A DNA stretch of 46,447 bases from Streptomyces iranensis (GTDB lineage Bacteria; Actinomycetota; Actinomycetes; Streptomycetales; Streptomycetaceae), in the NCBI RefSeq assembly GCF_017874715.1, contig NZ_JAGGLR010000047.1:1-46447 (forward strand). Reading direction: 5' to 3'. Below the pieces are notes generated by a model that searched no databases, was not told where the DNA came from, and saw nothing but the letters and a program-made list of their open reading frames with translations. This document shows, piece by piece, positions 10,227-21,200 of the stretch (positions are counted from its first letter, which is position 1; every line of letters starts with the position of its first letter). Made by a program: the position numbers and the translations under genes.

Positions 10227-10356
10227 TAATACACCTTCCGGCGAAGTACGGTGTTCTGATGCCTCTAAACCGACTGTAATCAGCCACCAGCGATGCACCA
10301 CCGACAATCCCACCCGAACGATAGCAGCCTCGCGGAGAAGTTCTCCATACCCCTCC

Positions 10357-10366
10357 ACCCCCTATG
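10357..10366 (-). promoter_or_regulatory. Putative regulator box CATAGGGGGT facing rapA
   Basis: On the minus strand this reads CATAGGGGGTGGAGGGG, a G5 run followed by a G4 run about one helical turn away. It lies about 130 bp upstream of the rapA start. The core CATAGGGGGT is repeated exactly upstream of rapK (38933-38942). A LAL activator site is an inference. Confidence 0.4.
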
Positions 10367-10406
10367 TTGATCACCGCTCTGTGCGCGATTCAGCAGGCAG
10401 GACGCC

Positions 10407-10418
10407 TAGGGGGTTGCG
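10407..10418 (+). promoter_or_regulatory. Putative regulator box TAGGGGGTTGCG facing rapP
   Basis: The 12-mer TAGGGGGTTGCG is identical to one upstream of rapK (38935-38946). It lies about 190 bp before the rapP start, and its TTGCG end could double as a -35 element. Sharing between two biosynthetic promoters suggests a common activator, with the RapH-like LAL protein the obvious candidate. Confidence 0.45.
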
Positions 10419-10609
10419 TGGACTGCGACATGAGGTGTCTTCTTGCATCAAGTCACGCTCGGCCCTTCGGGCCATCTATTACAGCGCAGTCCAGCCGCGC
10501 CACAAAAAGATGTACATAGGTCACGGGGAGGACCCGGAAACCTCCATTGGATTTGTTTGGGAAGGCCGTTTCCGACCGCAGATGATGAACGCCTTTCCAG
10601 GAGAGGTGA

Positions 10610-13600
10610 ATGGCTTCCGACAGTCCCCGCCCAAGGCCGGTTAAACCCGCTTTTGCTGTTTCGCGAACGCAGCGTCATCGTCGCAGACTTGATGAGCGCG
10701 GCATCGGTCGCGCGGATCGGAACGGGCCGCTTCCGGCTTCTTTCTCGCAGCAGCGCCTGTGGCTCATGCAGCAGCTCGCGCCCGATAGCAATTCCTATAA
10801 TCTGCCATTCGTGCAGCGGCTGCGGGGCGCCCTGGACACCACGATCCTCGGGCGCGCGCTCCGCCTCGTCGCAAGCCGTCATGAGGCGCTTCGAACCGTA
10901 TTCGACGCGGAGGACGGCGAGCCGCTCCAGCGGATCCAGCCTGCGGATGTCGTGCGCCTGCGAGAACTGGACGCTCGGGACGAGGACCACGCCAGAGAGT
11001 TGGTCCGGCAGGAGACGGCCGAGCCATTCGACCTGCACGCCGGTCCTGTGATGAGAGCGTTGTTGGTACGACTCGCCGACGATGACCACGTGCTGGCGCT
11101 CACGGTGCACCACATCGCCGGCGACGGCTGGTCGCTGGCCATCCTGCGGATGGAGCTCTCGGCGCAGTACGCGGCGCTGCTTCGCGGTGCGGAGGCCGAT
11201 CTGCCCGCGCTCCCGTCGCAGTACGCGGACTTCGCCCAGTGGGAACGCAAGGCGCTGTCGGGCACCAAGCTTCAAAAGCGGCTGGACTACTGGCAGGAGA
11301 ACCTGCGGGATGCCCCGATGGTGCTGGGGTTGCCGGCCGATCGGCCGCGGCCGCCGGTCGGCAGTTCGGACGCGGGCATGGTGGCGTGGTGCCCGCCGAC
11401 GGAATTGGTGACCGCGGCCAAGGAGCTGAGCCGGTCGACGGGCACCACGCTGTTCATGTCGCTGCTGGCCGCCTTCCAGGTGGTGCTGTCCCGCTACGCG
11501 CGCACCGATGACGTCCTGGTCGGTACCCCGATCGCCAACCGCAATCATGCGGAGGTGGAGGGGCTGATCGGAATGTTCGTGAACACGGTGGTGCTGCGCG
11601 GCGATCTGTCAGGCGATCCGACCTTCCGCGAGCTCCTCCTGCGGACCCGTACGAACGCCATGGGTGCGTTCGCCAACGCCGAGCTGCCTTTCGACCTCCT
11701 CGTCGAGAAGATCGCACCGCAGCGCGACCTGTCGGCGAACCCGGTCGTGCAGGTGCTCTTCCAGCTCATGCCGCTGGTGTCGAGCACGTTTTCGCTGCCG
11801 GGAATCGCGGTCGAGCCTTTCGATATGAACCAGTTCTTCACCCGCATGGACCTGGAGTTTCATGTCTACGAGGATCCCGTCGGCGACAGGTTGACGGGCG
11901 ATGTCTGGTACAGCCGAGCACTGTTCGACGAGCCCCGCATAAAACGAATGCTGGATCAGTTCACGCTCGTCCTGCACAGTGTGCTCGACAACCCGGACGA
12001 TCCGATCTCGCAGATTTCACTCGCGTCGGAAGTCGACACCGACCTACCGACGGTAGAATCGAACGAAACAGACCGAGCTCTGCCATTCGATTCGCTGCCG
12101 GAATTGCTGGCGGACGCGGCAGCACGAAACCCCGATGCGATCGCCGTCGTCGACGAACGGGTCACACTGACCTATGCCGAACTCGGTGGACGGGCCAATA
12201 AGATGGCGCATCTGCTGCGAGACAAAGGCGTTCGCCCCGGTGAACTCGTCGGTCTTTGCGTCGACCGAGGCGCCGATATGATCGTGGGAATACTCGGCAT
12301 CCTCAAAGCAGGCGCGGCCTATGTGCCTATCGACCCCGAGCATCCCATCGAGCGTACCCGTTTCGTGTTGGCCGATTCCAGCATATCCACGGTCATCGCA
12401 CAGGAGACATACCGGACTCGATTCTCCGATGTCCGCGACATCATTCTCCCGGACGACCCCGGCCTCGAAGATCAGCCCGCAAGCCCGCCCGATGTGACGA
12501 CCGACCGCAACAGCCTGGCCTATGCGATTTACACCTCCGGTTCCACGGGCCGCCCCAAGGCCGTGCTCATGCCCGGCATCTGCGTCGTGAACCTGCTGCT
12601 GTGGCAGGAACGCACGATGGGTCGCGAATCGGCCAGCCGCACTGCCCAGTTCATCACCGCGACCTTCGACTACTCGGTTCAGGAAATCTTCTCCGCGCTG
12701 CTCGGGGGCACGCTTGTCATTCCCCCCGACGACATACGGCTGGACCCCGCGCGACTCGCGCAATGGATCGACGACAGCCGTATCACGCGCATCTACGCAC
12801 CCACCACGGTGCTGCGCGCGCTGGTCGAGCACGTCGACCCGCACGGCACCGGCTTGTCGACATTGCGACACCTCTGCCAGGGCGGCGAGGCGCTCGTGTT
12901 GGACAGCAAGCTGCGAGAGGTGTGCCTGCACCGCCCGCAGCTGCGGGTGCACAACCACTATGGCCCGGCGGAGAGCCAGCTCGTCACGGGTTACACGCTT
13001 CCCGAGGATGTCTCTGCCTGGCCGGCCACGGCCCCTATCGGGAAGCCGATCGACAACTCGCGCATCCACCTTCTCGACGACGCGCTTCGTCCCGTGCCCG
13101 ACGGCGTACCGGCGCAGGTCTGCATATCGGGGATCGGTCTCGCCCGCGGCTACCTGGCCCGGCCCGAACTGACCCAGCAACGATTCATCACCGAAGGTAC
13201 CGGCTCGGAGCCGCGGATGTACCTCTCCGGCGATCTGGCCCGGCGGCTGCCGGACGGAAATCTGGAGTTTCTCGGGAGAATCGATGACCAGGTCAAAATC
13301 CGGGGCATCCGGATCGAACTCGGCGAGATCGAGACAATCCTGTCCGAACACGCGGCCATAACTCAGGCCGCGGTGACCGTCCGAGAAGACGACCGGGGCG
13401 ACAAACGACTGGTCGCCTACGTGGTACCGCACTCGGATGCCGGGGACCTCGCCGTCGAATTGCGGGGTCATGTCGAGGCGCGGCTTCCCTCCTACATGGT
13501 GCCGTCCGCGTTCATCGTCCTGGACAAGCTGCCGCTGACGACAAGCGGAAAGACCGACCGGCGTGCGCTCCCCACCCCGGAAAGCTGGTCACCGGCCTCC

Positions 13601-15256
13601 ACCTTGCCGACCTCCCCGCGTAACGCGACCGAATCCACGGTTTGCGGGATCTACGCCGACGTGCTCGCGGTGCAAACCGTCGGCGTGCACGACGATTTCT
13701 TCGCTCTCGGCGGCCACTCGCTGCTCGCCTCCCGCGCCGTCTCGCGTATCCGCGCCGAGTTGGGCTGCGATCTACCGCTTCGTACGCTGTTCGACGCCCG
13801 GACTCCCGCTTTGCTCGCCCAGGCCATCGGGTCGATGTCGTCGCGGGACGTGCCCGCGCTCGTGCCCCCGCTCGTGCCTTCGCCCCGGACCGCGCCCGCA
13901 CCGCTCTCGCTGGCCCAGCAGCAGATGCTCGGGATGAGTGATTCGCTGCTCGAACTGGGGGCATTCCCCGTCTGCCCGTACGGATTCCGGCTACGCGGGA
14001 AGATCGACCGCGGCGTACTCGACAGCGCCCTGACCCGGATCGTCGCGCGTCACGAGCCACTGCGAACAGGCTTCCGCGACGACGGCGACGGGGGCGTCCA
14101 CGGCGACGGGGGCGGGGGCGGGGACGGCGACGGCTTCGTGCAGATCGTCCGCGAGCCCGCGCCGGTGAGGGCCGATTTCGTCGAGGTGACCGGGAAAGAC
14201 ACGACCGACCGTGAAGCAGCGGCAGCGGATATCGTCAAGAACGAACTTGAACGTCCCTTCGACCTGGTCGACGGAATTCTGCTCCGCGCCGTTCTGCTAC
14301 GGCTGGAGCAAGACGACCACATCCTTGTCCTGATGTTGCACCACATCGCGGGCGACGGCTGGTCCTTCGATATTCTGGTCCGCGAGCTGTCCGCCCTGTA
14401 CACCGAATTGGCCGGTGGTCCAGCCGCCGGACTGGCGGAAGTCGGCACGACATACTCGGATTTCACCCTCTGGGAGCACGAGGCCCTGTCCGGGCCCACC
14501 CGCGAGGAACACGACGCCTATTGGCGAGAGCACCTCAAGGACGCTGTCGCACTGGAACTGCCCACCGACAGGCCGCGAAAGCTTGCGGATCCGATCGGAA
14601 AATCCCTCGAGTGGACGGTTTCCCCGGACGCGACATCCGCGGCGCGGAGGCTCGCGCAGGCAGAGGGCGTGACCCTTTACGAGACCATGCTCGGAGCCTT
14701 CACGCTGGCCGCGGCCGGGTTGTCAGGCCTGGACGACATTCTGGTGGCGACTCCTTTCGCCAATCGTGGCCGGCCCGAGATCGACCACCTGATCGGCTTC
14801 TTCGCCAAGGTTGCCGCCCTCCGTGTCGATCTCTCCGACGATCCGACGTTCCGCGAGGTCCTGCGACGCGTCCAGACGGCAGTTCTGGGTGCCCACGCGC
14901 ATCAGGACCTCCCCTATGCGGCGATACAGACCACGTCATCTGAACTTCCCCCGCCGCTGGTGCAGTTCCAGCTGATCAGCTCGCTGACCTCCGATCTCGT
15001 CCTGCCTGGCATCACCAGCGGGCGCTTCGGGGTGGCCGAGGCCGATCTGGGGGTCGGGGACGGCGAACTCGCCATCTGGCTCTTCGACGATGACAGTGCC
15101 CTGCACGGCACTGTCGTATTCGACGGATCCCTATTCGACCCCGCGAGGATTCAGAGTCTTCTTTCCTCGGTCGAGTCGACGTTGCACGTTGTCTCTGCCA
15201 CCCCCTCCGTACGCGTATCCAAGGCATACGCAGCAATCGGTCACGCAAGGAGATAG
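10610..15256 (+). CDS. rapP: RapP-like pipecolate-incorporating NRPS (C-A-T-C)
   Basis: This 1548-residue enzyme activates pipecolate, joins it to the finished polyketide chain and closes the macrocycle. Start ATG 10610 follows AGGAGAGG. First condensation domain about 40-440 (HHIAGDGWS); adenylation domain about 490-985 (AIYTSGSTGRPKA, FDYSVQEIF, NHYGPAESQ); carrier domain about 1010-1080 (FFALGGHSLL); second condensation-like domain about 1105-1530 (HHIAGDGWSFD), the presumed cyclising domain. There is no thioesterase, as in RapP and FkbP. By eye the specificity code reads D-Y-Q-Y-C-G-H-L-V (then the invariant K); Gln at the third position also occurs in proline codes, which suits an imino acid. 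The second C domain has an Asp/Gly-rich insertion (14078-14134) that may explain the few extra residues over the roughly 1541 I recall for RapP. The rapC ATG lies 4 bp past the stop. Confidence 0.94.
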   Translation: MASDSPRPRPVKPAFAVSRTQRHRRRLDERGIGRADRNGPLPASFSQQRLWLMQQLAPDSNSYNLPFVQRLRGALDTTILGRALRLVASRHEALRTVFDAEDGEPLQRIQPADVVRLRELDARDEDHARELVRQETAEPFDLHAGPVMRALLVRLADDDHVLALTVHHIAGDGWSLAILRMELSAQYAALLRGAEADLPALPSQYADFAQWERKALSGTKLQKRLDYWQENLRDAPMVLGLPADRPRPPVGSSDAGMVAWCPPTELVTAAKELSRSTGTTLFMSLLAAFQVVLSRYARTDDVLVGTPIANRNHAEVEGLIGMFVNTVVLRGDLSGDPTFRELLLRTRTNAMGAFANAELPFDLLVEKIAPQRDLSANPVVQVLFQLMPLVSSTFSLPGIAVEPFDMNQFFTRMDLEFHVYEDPVGDRLTGDVWYSRALFDEPRIKRMLDQFTLVLHSVLDNPDDPISQISLASEVDTDLPTVESNETDRALPFDSLPELLADAAARNPDAIAVVDERVTLTYAELGGRANKMAHLLRDKGVRPGELVGLCVDRGADMIVGILGILKAGAAYVPIDPEHPIERTRFVLADSSISTVIAQETYRTRFSDVRDIILPDDPGLEDQPASPPDVTTDRNSLAYAIYTSGSTGRPKAVLMPGICVVNLLLWQERTMGRESASRTAQFITATFDYSVQEIFSALLGGTLVIPPDDIRLDPARLAQWIDDSRITRIYAPTTVLRALVEHVDPHGTGLSTLRHLCQGGEALVLDSKLREVCLHRPQLRVHNHYGPAESQLVTGYTLPEDVSAWPATAPIGKPIDNSRIHLLDDALRPVPDGVPAQVCISGIGLARGYLARPELTQQRFITEGTGSEPRMYLSGDLARRLPDGNLEFLGRIDDQVKIRGIRIELGEIETILSEHAAITQAAVTVREDDRGDKRLVAYVVPHSDAGDLAVELRGHVEARLPSYMVPSAFIVLDKLPLTTSGKTDRRALPTPESWSPASTLPTSPRNATESTVCGIYADVLAVQTVGVHDDFFALGGHSLLASRAVSRIRAELGCDLPLRTLFDARTPALLAQAIGSMSSRDVPALVPPLVPSPRTAPAPLSLAQQQMLGMSDSLLELGAFPVCPYGFRLRGKIDRGVLDSALTRIVARHEPLRTGFRDDGDGGVHGDGGGGGDGDGFVQIVREPAPVRADFVEVTGKDTTDREAAAADIVKNELERPFDLVDGILLRAVLLRLEQDDHILVLMLHHIAGDGWSFDILVRELSALYTELAGGPAAGLAEVGTTYSDFTLWEHEALSGPTREEHDAYWREHLKDAVALELPTDRPRKLADPIGKSLEWTVSPDATSAARRLAQAEGVTLYETMLGAFTLAAAGLSGLDDILVATPFANRGRPEIDHLIGFFAKVAALRVDLSDDPTFREVLRRVQTAVLGAHAHQDLPYAAIQTTSSELPPPLVQFQLISSLTSDLVLPGITSGRFGVAEADLGVGDGELAIWLFDDDSALHGTVVFDGSLFDPARIQSLLSSVESTLHVVSATPSVRVSKAYAAIGHARR
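14078..14134 (+). repeat. Asp/Gly-rich low-complexity insertion in NRPS second C domain
   Basis: GC-only triplet-like repeats (gacggcgacggggg and variants) encode about 19 residues, mostly Asp and Gly (DDGDGGVHGDGG...), just after the RHEPLRTGF motif of the second condensation domain. This is a surface-loop position before the HHIAGDG motif. It looks like replication-slippage expansion and is unlikely to touch the active site. Confidence 0.75.
15247..15253 (+). promoter_or_regulatory. rapC ribosome-binding site overlapping the end of rapP
   Basis: AAGGAGA lies inside the last rapP codons and ends just before the rapP TAG (15254-15256). The rapC ATG is at 15261. It fixes the rapC start and rejects the open frame upstream to 15090. 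It indicates co-transcription and probable translational coupling of the two giant genes. Confidence 0.85.
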
Positions 15257-15260
15257 CGCC

Positions 15261-18200
15261 ATGTCCGAGCAAGACAAAGTGGTGGAGTATCTTCGCTGGG
15301 CGACTGCAGAGTTGCACACGACCCGCGCCAAACTGGACGCACTTACCGCCGCTGGCACCGAGCCGTTGGCGATTGTGGGTATGGCGTGCCGTCTGCCGGG
15401 TGGGGTGTCGTCGCCGGAGGATCTGTGGCGCTTGGTGGAGTCGGGTACGGATGCGATTTCCGGTTTCCCCACCGACCGTGGCTGGGACGTCGAGAACCTG
15501 TACGACCCTGATCCGGACGCGTCCGGGAAGTCGTACTGCGTGCAGGGCGGCTTCCTGGATGCCGCAGGCGGTTTCGACGCCCCGTTCTTCGGGATCAGTC
15601 CGCGTGAGGCGTTGGCGATGGACCCGCAGCAGCGACTGGTGCTTGAGGTGTCCTGGGAGGCGTTCGAACGGGCCGGGATCGAACCCGGGTCCCTCCGCGG
15701 CAGTGACACCGGCGTCTTCATAGGCGCTTACCCCGGAGGCTACGGTACCGGTGCCGGTGCTGACCTCGAGGGCTATGGCACCACGTCCGGTCCCAGTGTG
15801 CTCTCCGGCCGGGTGTCGTACTTCTTCGGTCTCGAAGGCCCCGCCATCACGGTGGACACGGCGTGTTCGTCGTCGCTGGTGGCGTTGCACCAGGCGGGGT
15901 ATGCCCTGCGGCAGGGGGAATGTTCCCTGGCCCTGGTCGGCGGTGTCACCGTGATGGCCACGCCGGATGTCTTCACCGAATTCGCCCGGCAGCGCGGCTT
16001 GGCCACCGACGGCCGCAGCAAAGCCTTCGCGGACAGCGCGGACGGTGCCGGATTCTCCGAGGGCATCGGTGTGCTGTTGGTGGAGCGTTTGTCGGATGCT
16101 CAAGCCAAGGGCCACCAGGTGCTGGCGGTGGTCCGTAGCTCGGCGGTCAACCAGGACGGTGCGTCCAACGGTCTGACCGCGCCGAACGGCCCCTCCCAGC
16201 AGCGAGTGATCCAGACCGCGCTCAGCAACGCCGGTTTGACCACAGCCGAGGTGGACGTGGTCGAGGGCCACGGTACAGGCACGACACTGGGCGACCCGAT
16301 CGAAGCCCAAGCCGTGATCGCCACCTATGGCCAGGACCGTGAGCAGCCTCTGCTGCTCGGATCGCTGAAATCGAACATCGGTCATACCCAGGCCGCGGCG
16401 GGCGTATCGGGTGTCATCAAAATGGTGATGGCCCTGCAGCATGCTCTGGTGCCCCGCACCCTGCACGTCGATGAACCGTCATCGCACGTGGACTGGACAG
16501 CGGGTGCGGTCGAGCTGGTGACGGAAAACCAGCCGTGGCCGGACACCGACCGGCCTCGCCGGGCAGGCGTGTCTTCCTTTGGAGTCAGTGGCACCAACGC
16601 CCACATCATCCTCGAGAGCGCACCCACGCAGGCTGTAGACGACGCGCAGCCCGTGGATGCGCCGGTGGTGGGCTCGGAGCTGGTGCCTCTGCCTCTGCCC
16701 CTGCCGCTGCCTCTGGTGATTTCCGCCAAGACGCAGTCGGCTTTGACTGAGTATGAGGACCGGTTGCGCGCCTACCTGGCGGCGTCGCCCGGGGTGGATG
16801 TGCGGGCTGTCGCGTCAACGCTGGCGGTGACACGGTCGGTGTTCGAACACCGTGCGGTCCTGCTGGGTGACGGTACTGTCACCGGGACCGCGGTGACCGA
16901 CCCCCCAGTCGTGTTTGTTTTCCCGGGGCAGGGGTCGCAGCGGGCTGGTATGGGTGAGGAACTGGCCGCAGCGTTTCCGGTCTTCGCGCGGATCCATCAG
17001 CAGGTGTGGGATCTGCTGGATGTGCCCGATCTGGAGGTGAACGAGACCGGTTACGCCCAGCCCGCCCTGTTCGCATTGCAGGTGGCCCTGTTCGGGCTGC
17101 TGGAGTCGTGGGGTGTGCGCCCGGATGCGGTGGTCGGCCACTCTGTCGGCGAACTCGCCGCCGGATACGTGTCCGGGTTGTGGTCGCTGGAGGATGCCTG
17201 CACGCTGGTGTCGGCGCGGGCCCGCCTGATGCAGGCTCTGCCTGCGGGTGGGGTGATGGTTGCTGTCCCGGTCTCCGAGGAAGAAGTAGAAGCGGTCCTG
17301 TGCGATGGTGTGGAGATCGCTGCGGTCAACGGGCCGTCGTCGGTGGTTCTCTCCGGTGATGAGGCCGCTGTGCTGCAGGCCGCGGCGGGGCTGGGGAAGT
17401 GGACGCGGTTGGCGACCAGCCACGCGTTCCACTCCGCCCGCATGGAACCCATGCTGGAGGAGTTCCGGGCGGTCGCCGAACGCCTGACCTATCACACACC
17501 TCGGGTCACCATGGCTGCGGGCGAGCAGGTCACCACCCCCGACTATTGGGTGCGGCAGGTTCGTGAGCCGGTCCGGTTCGGGGACCAGGTCGCCTCATGC
17601 GGTGACGCGGTGTTCGTCGAGGTGGGACCCGACCGGTCGCTGGCCCGCCTGGTCGACGGCATCGCCATGCTGCACGGCGACCATGAGGCACAGGCCGCGA
17701 TCAGCGCCCTGGCCCACCTGTATGTCAGCGGGGTCGCCGTGGACTGGCCCGCGGTGCTGGGCAATGTCCCGGCACGGGTGCTGGATCTTCCGACGTATGC
17801 GTTCCAGCATCAGCGGTATTGGCTTGAGGGTGTGGACCGGGCGGTTGCGGGTGGTCATCCGCTGCTGGGTTCGGCGGTGCGTCTGGCCGAGACCAGTGGG
17901 GTGCTGTTCACTGCCCGGGTTTCCCAAAGCGGTGATCTGTGGCTGCGGGACCAGACGGTTCTGCCTGCGGCGGTGTTTGCCGAGATGGCGCTGGCCGCGG
18001 CGGATGAGACCGGCTGCGGCCTCGTCGAGGAACTCACCGTGGAAGCGTTGCCGCTGCTTCCCGACGATGGCGCCGTCGAGGTGCAGACCTGGGTGAGCGA
18101 ACCGGACGAGGCTGGCCGCCGCCGGCTCAGTATCCATGCCCGTTACAGCGACGGCGAGCCCTGGACACGCCTGGCCACCGCAACCCTGACCACCACCACC

Positions 18201-21200
18201 GGCGGGGTGTCGGGCTGGCAGGCCGGTGGGGTGTGGCCGCCGGTCGGTGCGGTGCCGGTCGAGACCCGCGTACCGTCACTGCGCGGGGTGTGGCGCCGAG
18301 GCAGCGAAGTGTTCGCCGAGGCCGCACTGGACGATACCCACGACGCCACCAGGTTTTTGCTTCATCCCGGCCTGATGACTGCCGCCCTCACCGCCGTAGG
18401 TGAGGAGGCCCCCGCGGTGTGGCAGGGCCTGACCCTGCACGCCCGCAACCCCGCCGAGCTGCGCGTCCGCCTCACCTCACACGATGACGGCACCCTGTCC
18501 GTGGACGCCGCCGACAGCACAGGCCTCCCCGTCCTGACCGCCCGCTCCCTCACACTGGGCGCTGTTCCCGTCTACGAACCGGCCACCAACGCCGACGACC
18601 TGCTCACCCTGACCTGGACAGAAATCCCGGCCCCTCAGCAGACCGGCCAGACGGTCAGCCGGTTCGAAGACCTGGCGTCGGGCGGTGATGTGCCGGTACC
18701 CGAGGTGGTGGTCTTCACCGCACTCCCCGACAGCAGCGAGAACTCGCCGGACCCGCTGGCACAGACCCGCATGTTGACCGCCCAGGTCCTGCAAACAGTC
18801 CAGGAGTGGCTGGCCGGGGAGCGCTTCAGCGACAGCACGCTGGTCGTGCGGACCGGGACCGGTTTGGCCGCGGCAGCGGTCTCGGGGTTGATGCGGTCGG
18901 CCCAGTCCGAACACCCCGGCCGGTTCATCCTGGTGGAAAGCGACGACGACAGCCTCACCCCGGACCAGCTGGCCGCCACCGTCGGACTCGACGAGCCACG
19001 GCTGCGGATCAGCGACGGCCGGTACGAAGTACCACGCCTGACCCGAATCACCCCTGGACCCCCAACTGATGAGACGTGGGATCCCGATGGCACAGTCCTG
19101 GTCACGGGTGGCTCGGGTGTGCTGGCGGGGATCGTCGCCCGACACCTGGCGGCCGAACGCGGCGTGCGTCACCTCCTGCTGCTGTCCCGCAGCACCCCGG
19201 ACGAAGCCCTGATCAGCGAACTCGGTGAACTGGGCGCCCAGGTCGACACAGCGGCCTGTGACGTGTCCGATCGTGCCGGGCTGGCCCAGGTGCTGGCGGG
19301 TGTGTCACCGGAGCACCCCCTGACAGCCGTGATTCACACCGCGGGCGTGCTCGATGACGGTGTCGTGGAGTCCCTTTCCCCGCAGCGGCTCGACACGGTG
19401 TTGCGGCCCAAGGCCGATGGTGCCTGGCACCTGCACGAACTCACCCGTGATGCCGACCTGGCCGCGTTCGTCATGTATTCCTCGGCTGCCGGTGTCATGG
19501 GCGGTGCGGGGCAAGGAAACTACGCGGCGGCAAACGCCTTCCTCGACGCGCTCGCCGAACAACGCCGCGCCGAGGGCCTGCCCGCACTCGCACTCGCCTG
19601 GGGCCTCTGGGAAGACACCAGCGGCCTGACCGCCAAACTGACCGGCACCGACCACGACCGAATCCGACGCAGCGGCCTGCGAACCATCACCGCCGAGCAC
19701 GGGATGCGCCTGTTCGACACCGCGTCGCATCGTGGGGAAACGGTACTGGTCGCTGTGGCGATGGACCCGGTCCGGGAGGCCGAAGTCCCGGCGTTGCTAA
19801 GGTCGCTGCATCGCCCGATGGCTCGGCGGGCTGCTTCCGCTGGTGGAGTGCAGTGGCTGGCCGCCCTGGCACCGGCCGAGCGGGAGAAGGCACTGCTGAA
19901 GCTGGTGTCTGATGGCGCCGCGACGGTTCTGGGACATGCCGACGCCAGCACGATTCCGGTGACGGCGGCATTCAAGGATCTGGGCATCGATTCGCTGACC
20001 GCGGTGGAGTTGCGGAACGGTCTGGCGAAGGCCACCGGGCTGCGGCTGCCCGCCACATTGGTGTTCGACTACCCCACCCCGGCCGCCCTGGCTGCCCGGT
20101 TGGACGAGCTGTTCACCGGCGAGAACCCTGTATTGGTACGCACCGCCTCGGCTGTAGGGCAGGACGAGCCATTGGCGATCGTGGGTATGGCCTGCCGCCT
20201 GCCCGGTGGAGTCTCCTCCCCGGAGGATCTCTGGCGTCTTCTGGAGTCGGGTACGGATGCGATCTCCGGTTTCCCCACCGACCGTGGCTGGGACGTGGAG
20301 AACTTGTTCGACACGACCGGAAACTCTCACCGTGCTGAGGGCGGCTTCCTGGATGCTGCGGCCAGTTTCGACGCCTCGTTCTTCGGGATCAGTCCGCGTG
20401 AGGCGTTGGCGATGGATCCGCAGCAGCGGCTGGTCCTGGAGGTGTCCTGGGAGGCGTTCGAACGGGCCGGAATCGAGCCCAATTCCCTCCGCGGCAGCGA
20501 CACCGGCGTTTTCATGGGCGCGTACCCCGGTGGCTACGGCATCGGTGCCGACCTCGGCGGCTTCGGCGCCACCGCCAGTTCGGTCAGTGTCCTGTCTGGC
20601 CGGGTGTCGTACTTCTTCGGTCTTGAGGGGCCCGCGTTCACAGTCGACACAGCATGTTCGTCGTCGCTGGTCGCCCTGCACCAGGCCGGGTATGCCCTCC
20701 GGCAGGGTGAGTGCTCGCTGGCTCTGGTCGGCGGCGTCACCGTCATGGCCACACCGCAGACTTTCGTGGAGTTCTCCCGCCAGGGCGGCCTGTCAGCCGA
20801 CGGCCGGTGCAAGGCGTTCGCCGACGCCGCGGACGGCACGGGATGGGCTGAAGGCGTCGGCGTCCTGCTGGTAGAGCGGCTCTCCGACGCCCAGGCCAAC
20901 GGCCACCAGGTGCTTGCGGTGGTGCGCGGATCGGCGGTCAACCAGGATGGTGCGTCCAACGGGCTGACCGCGCCGAATGGGCCCTCACAACAGCGGGTGA
21001 TCCGGCAGGCGCTGGCCAATGCGGGTTTGACCACGGCTGAGGTGGATGTGGTCGAGGCGCATGGCACGGGTACGACGCTGGGTGACCCGATCGAGGCACA
21101 GGCGCTGCTGGCGACCTATGGTCAGGATCGTGAGCAGCCTCTGCTGCTGGGTTCGGTGAAGTCGAATCTGGGTCATACGCAGGCTGCTGCGGGTGTGTCG

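Larger units (their letters stand above)
10227..10609. promoter_or_regulatory. Divergent rapA/rapP promoter region (383 bp, non-coding)
   Basis: This gap separates the two PKS/NRPS start codons and must hold promoters for both arms. It contains two TAGGGGG motifs: CATAGGGGGT on the minus strand (10357-10366) and TAGGGGGTTGCG on the plus strand (10407-10418). A short hairpin GGCCCTTCGGGCC lies at 10461-10473 in the likely rapP leader. Both genes have good ribosome sites: GGAAGGTG before rapA and AGGAGAGG (10599-10606) before rapP. An open frame at 10381-10644 has no convincing ribosome site or family features and is not called. The -10/-35 boxes are not clear enough to name. Confidence 0.75.

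Noticed and set aside
10381..10644. 87-codon frame in the rapA/rapP gap
   Set aside because: It overlaps the rapP start and the regulator box, has no convincing ribosome site or family match, and is best read as leader DNA.
15090..15260. Upstream extension of rapC into rapP
   Set aside because: It would overlap 57 codons of rapP. ATG 15261 has AAGGAGA at proper spacing and begins a typical docking segment.
15012..16466. Long minus-strand frame opposite rapC start
   Set aside because: It overlaps the KS of module 11 in antisense and spans the rapP/rapC junction; its sequence is the same shadow pattern seen opposite other KS domains.
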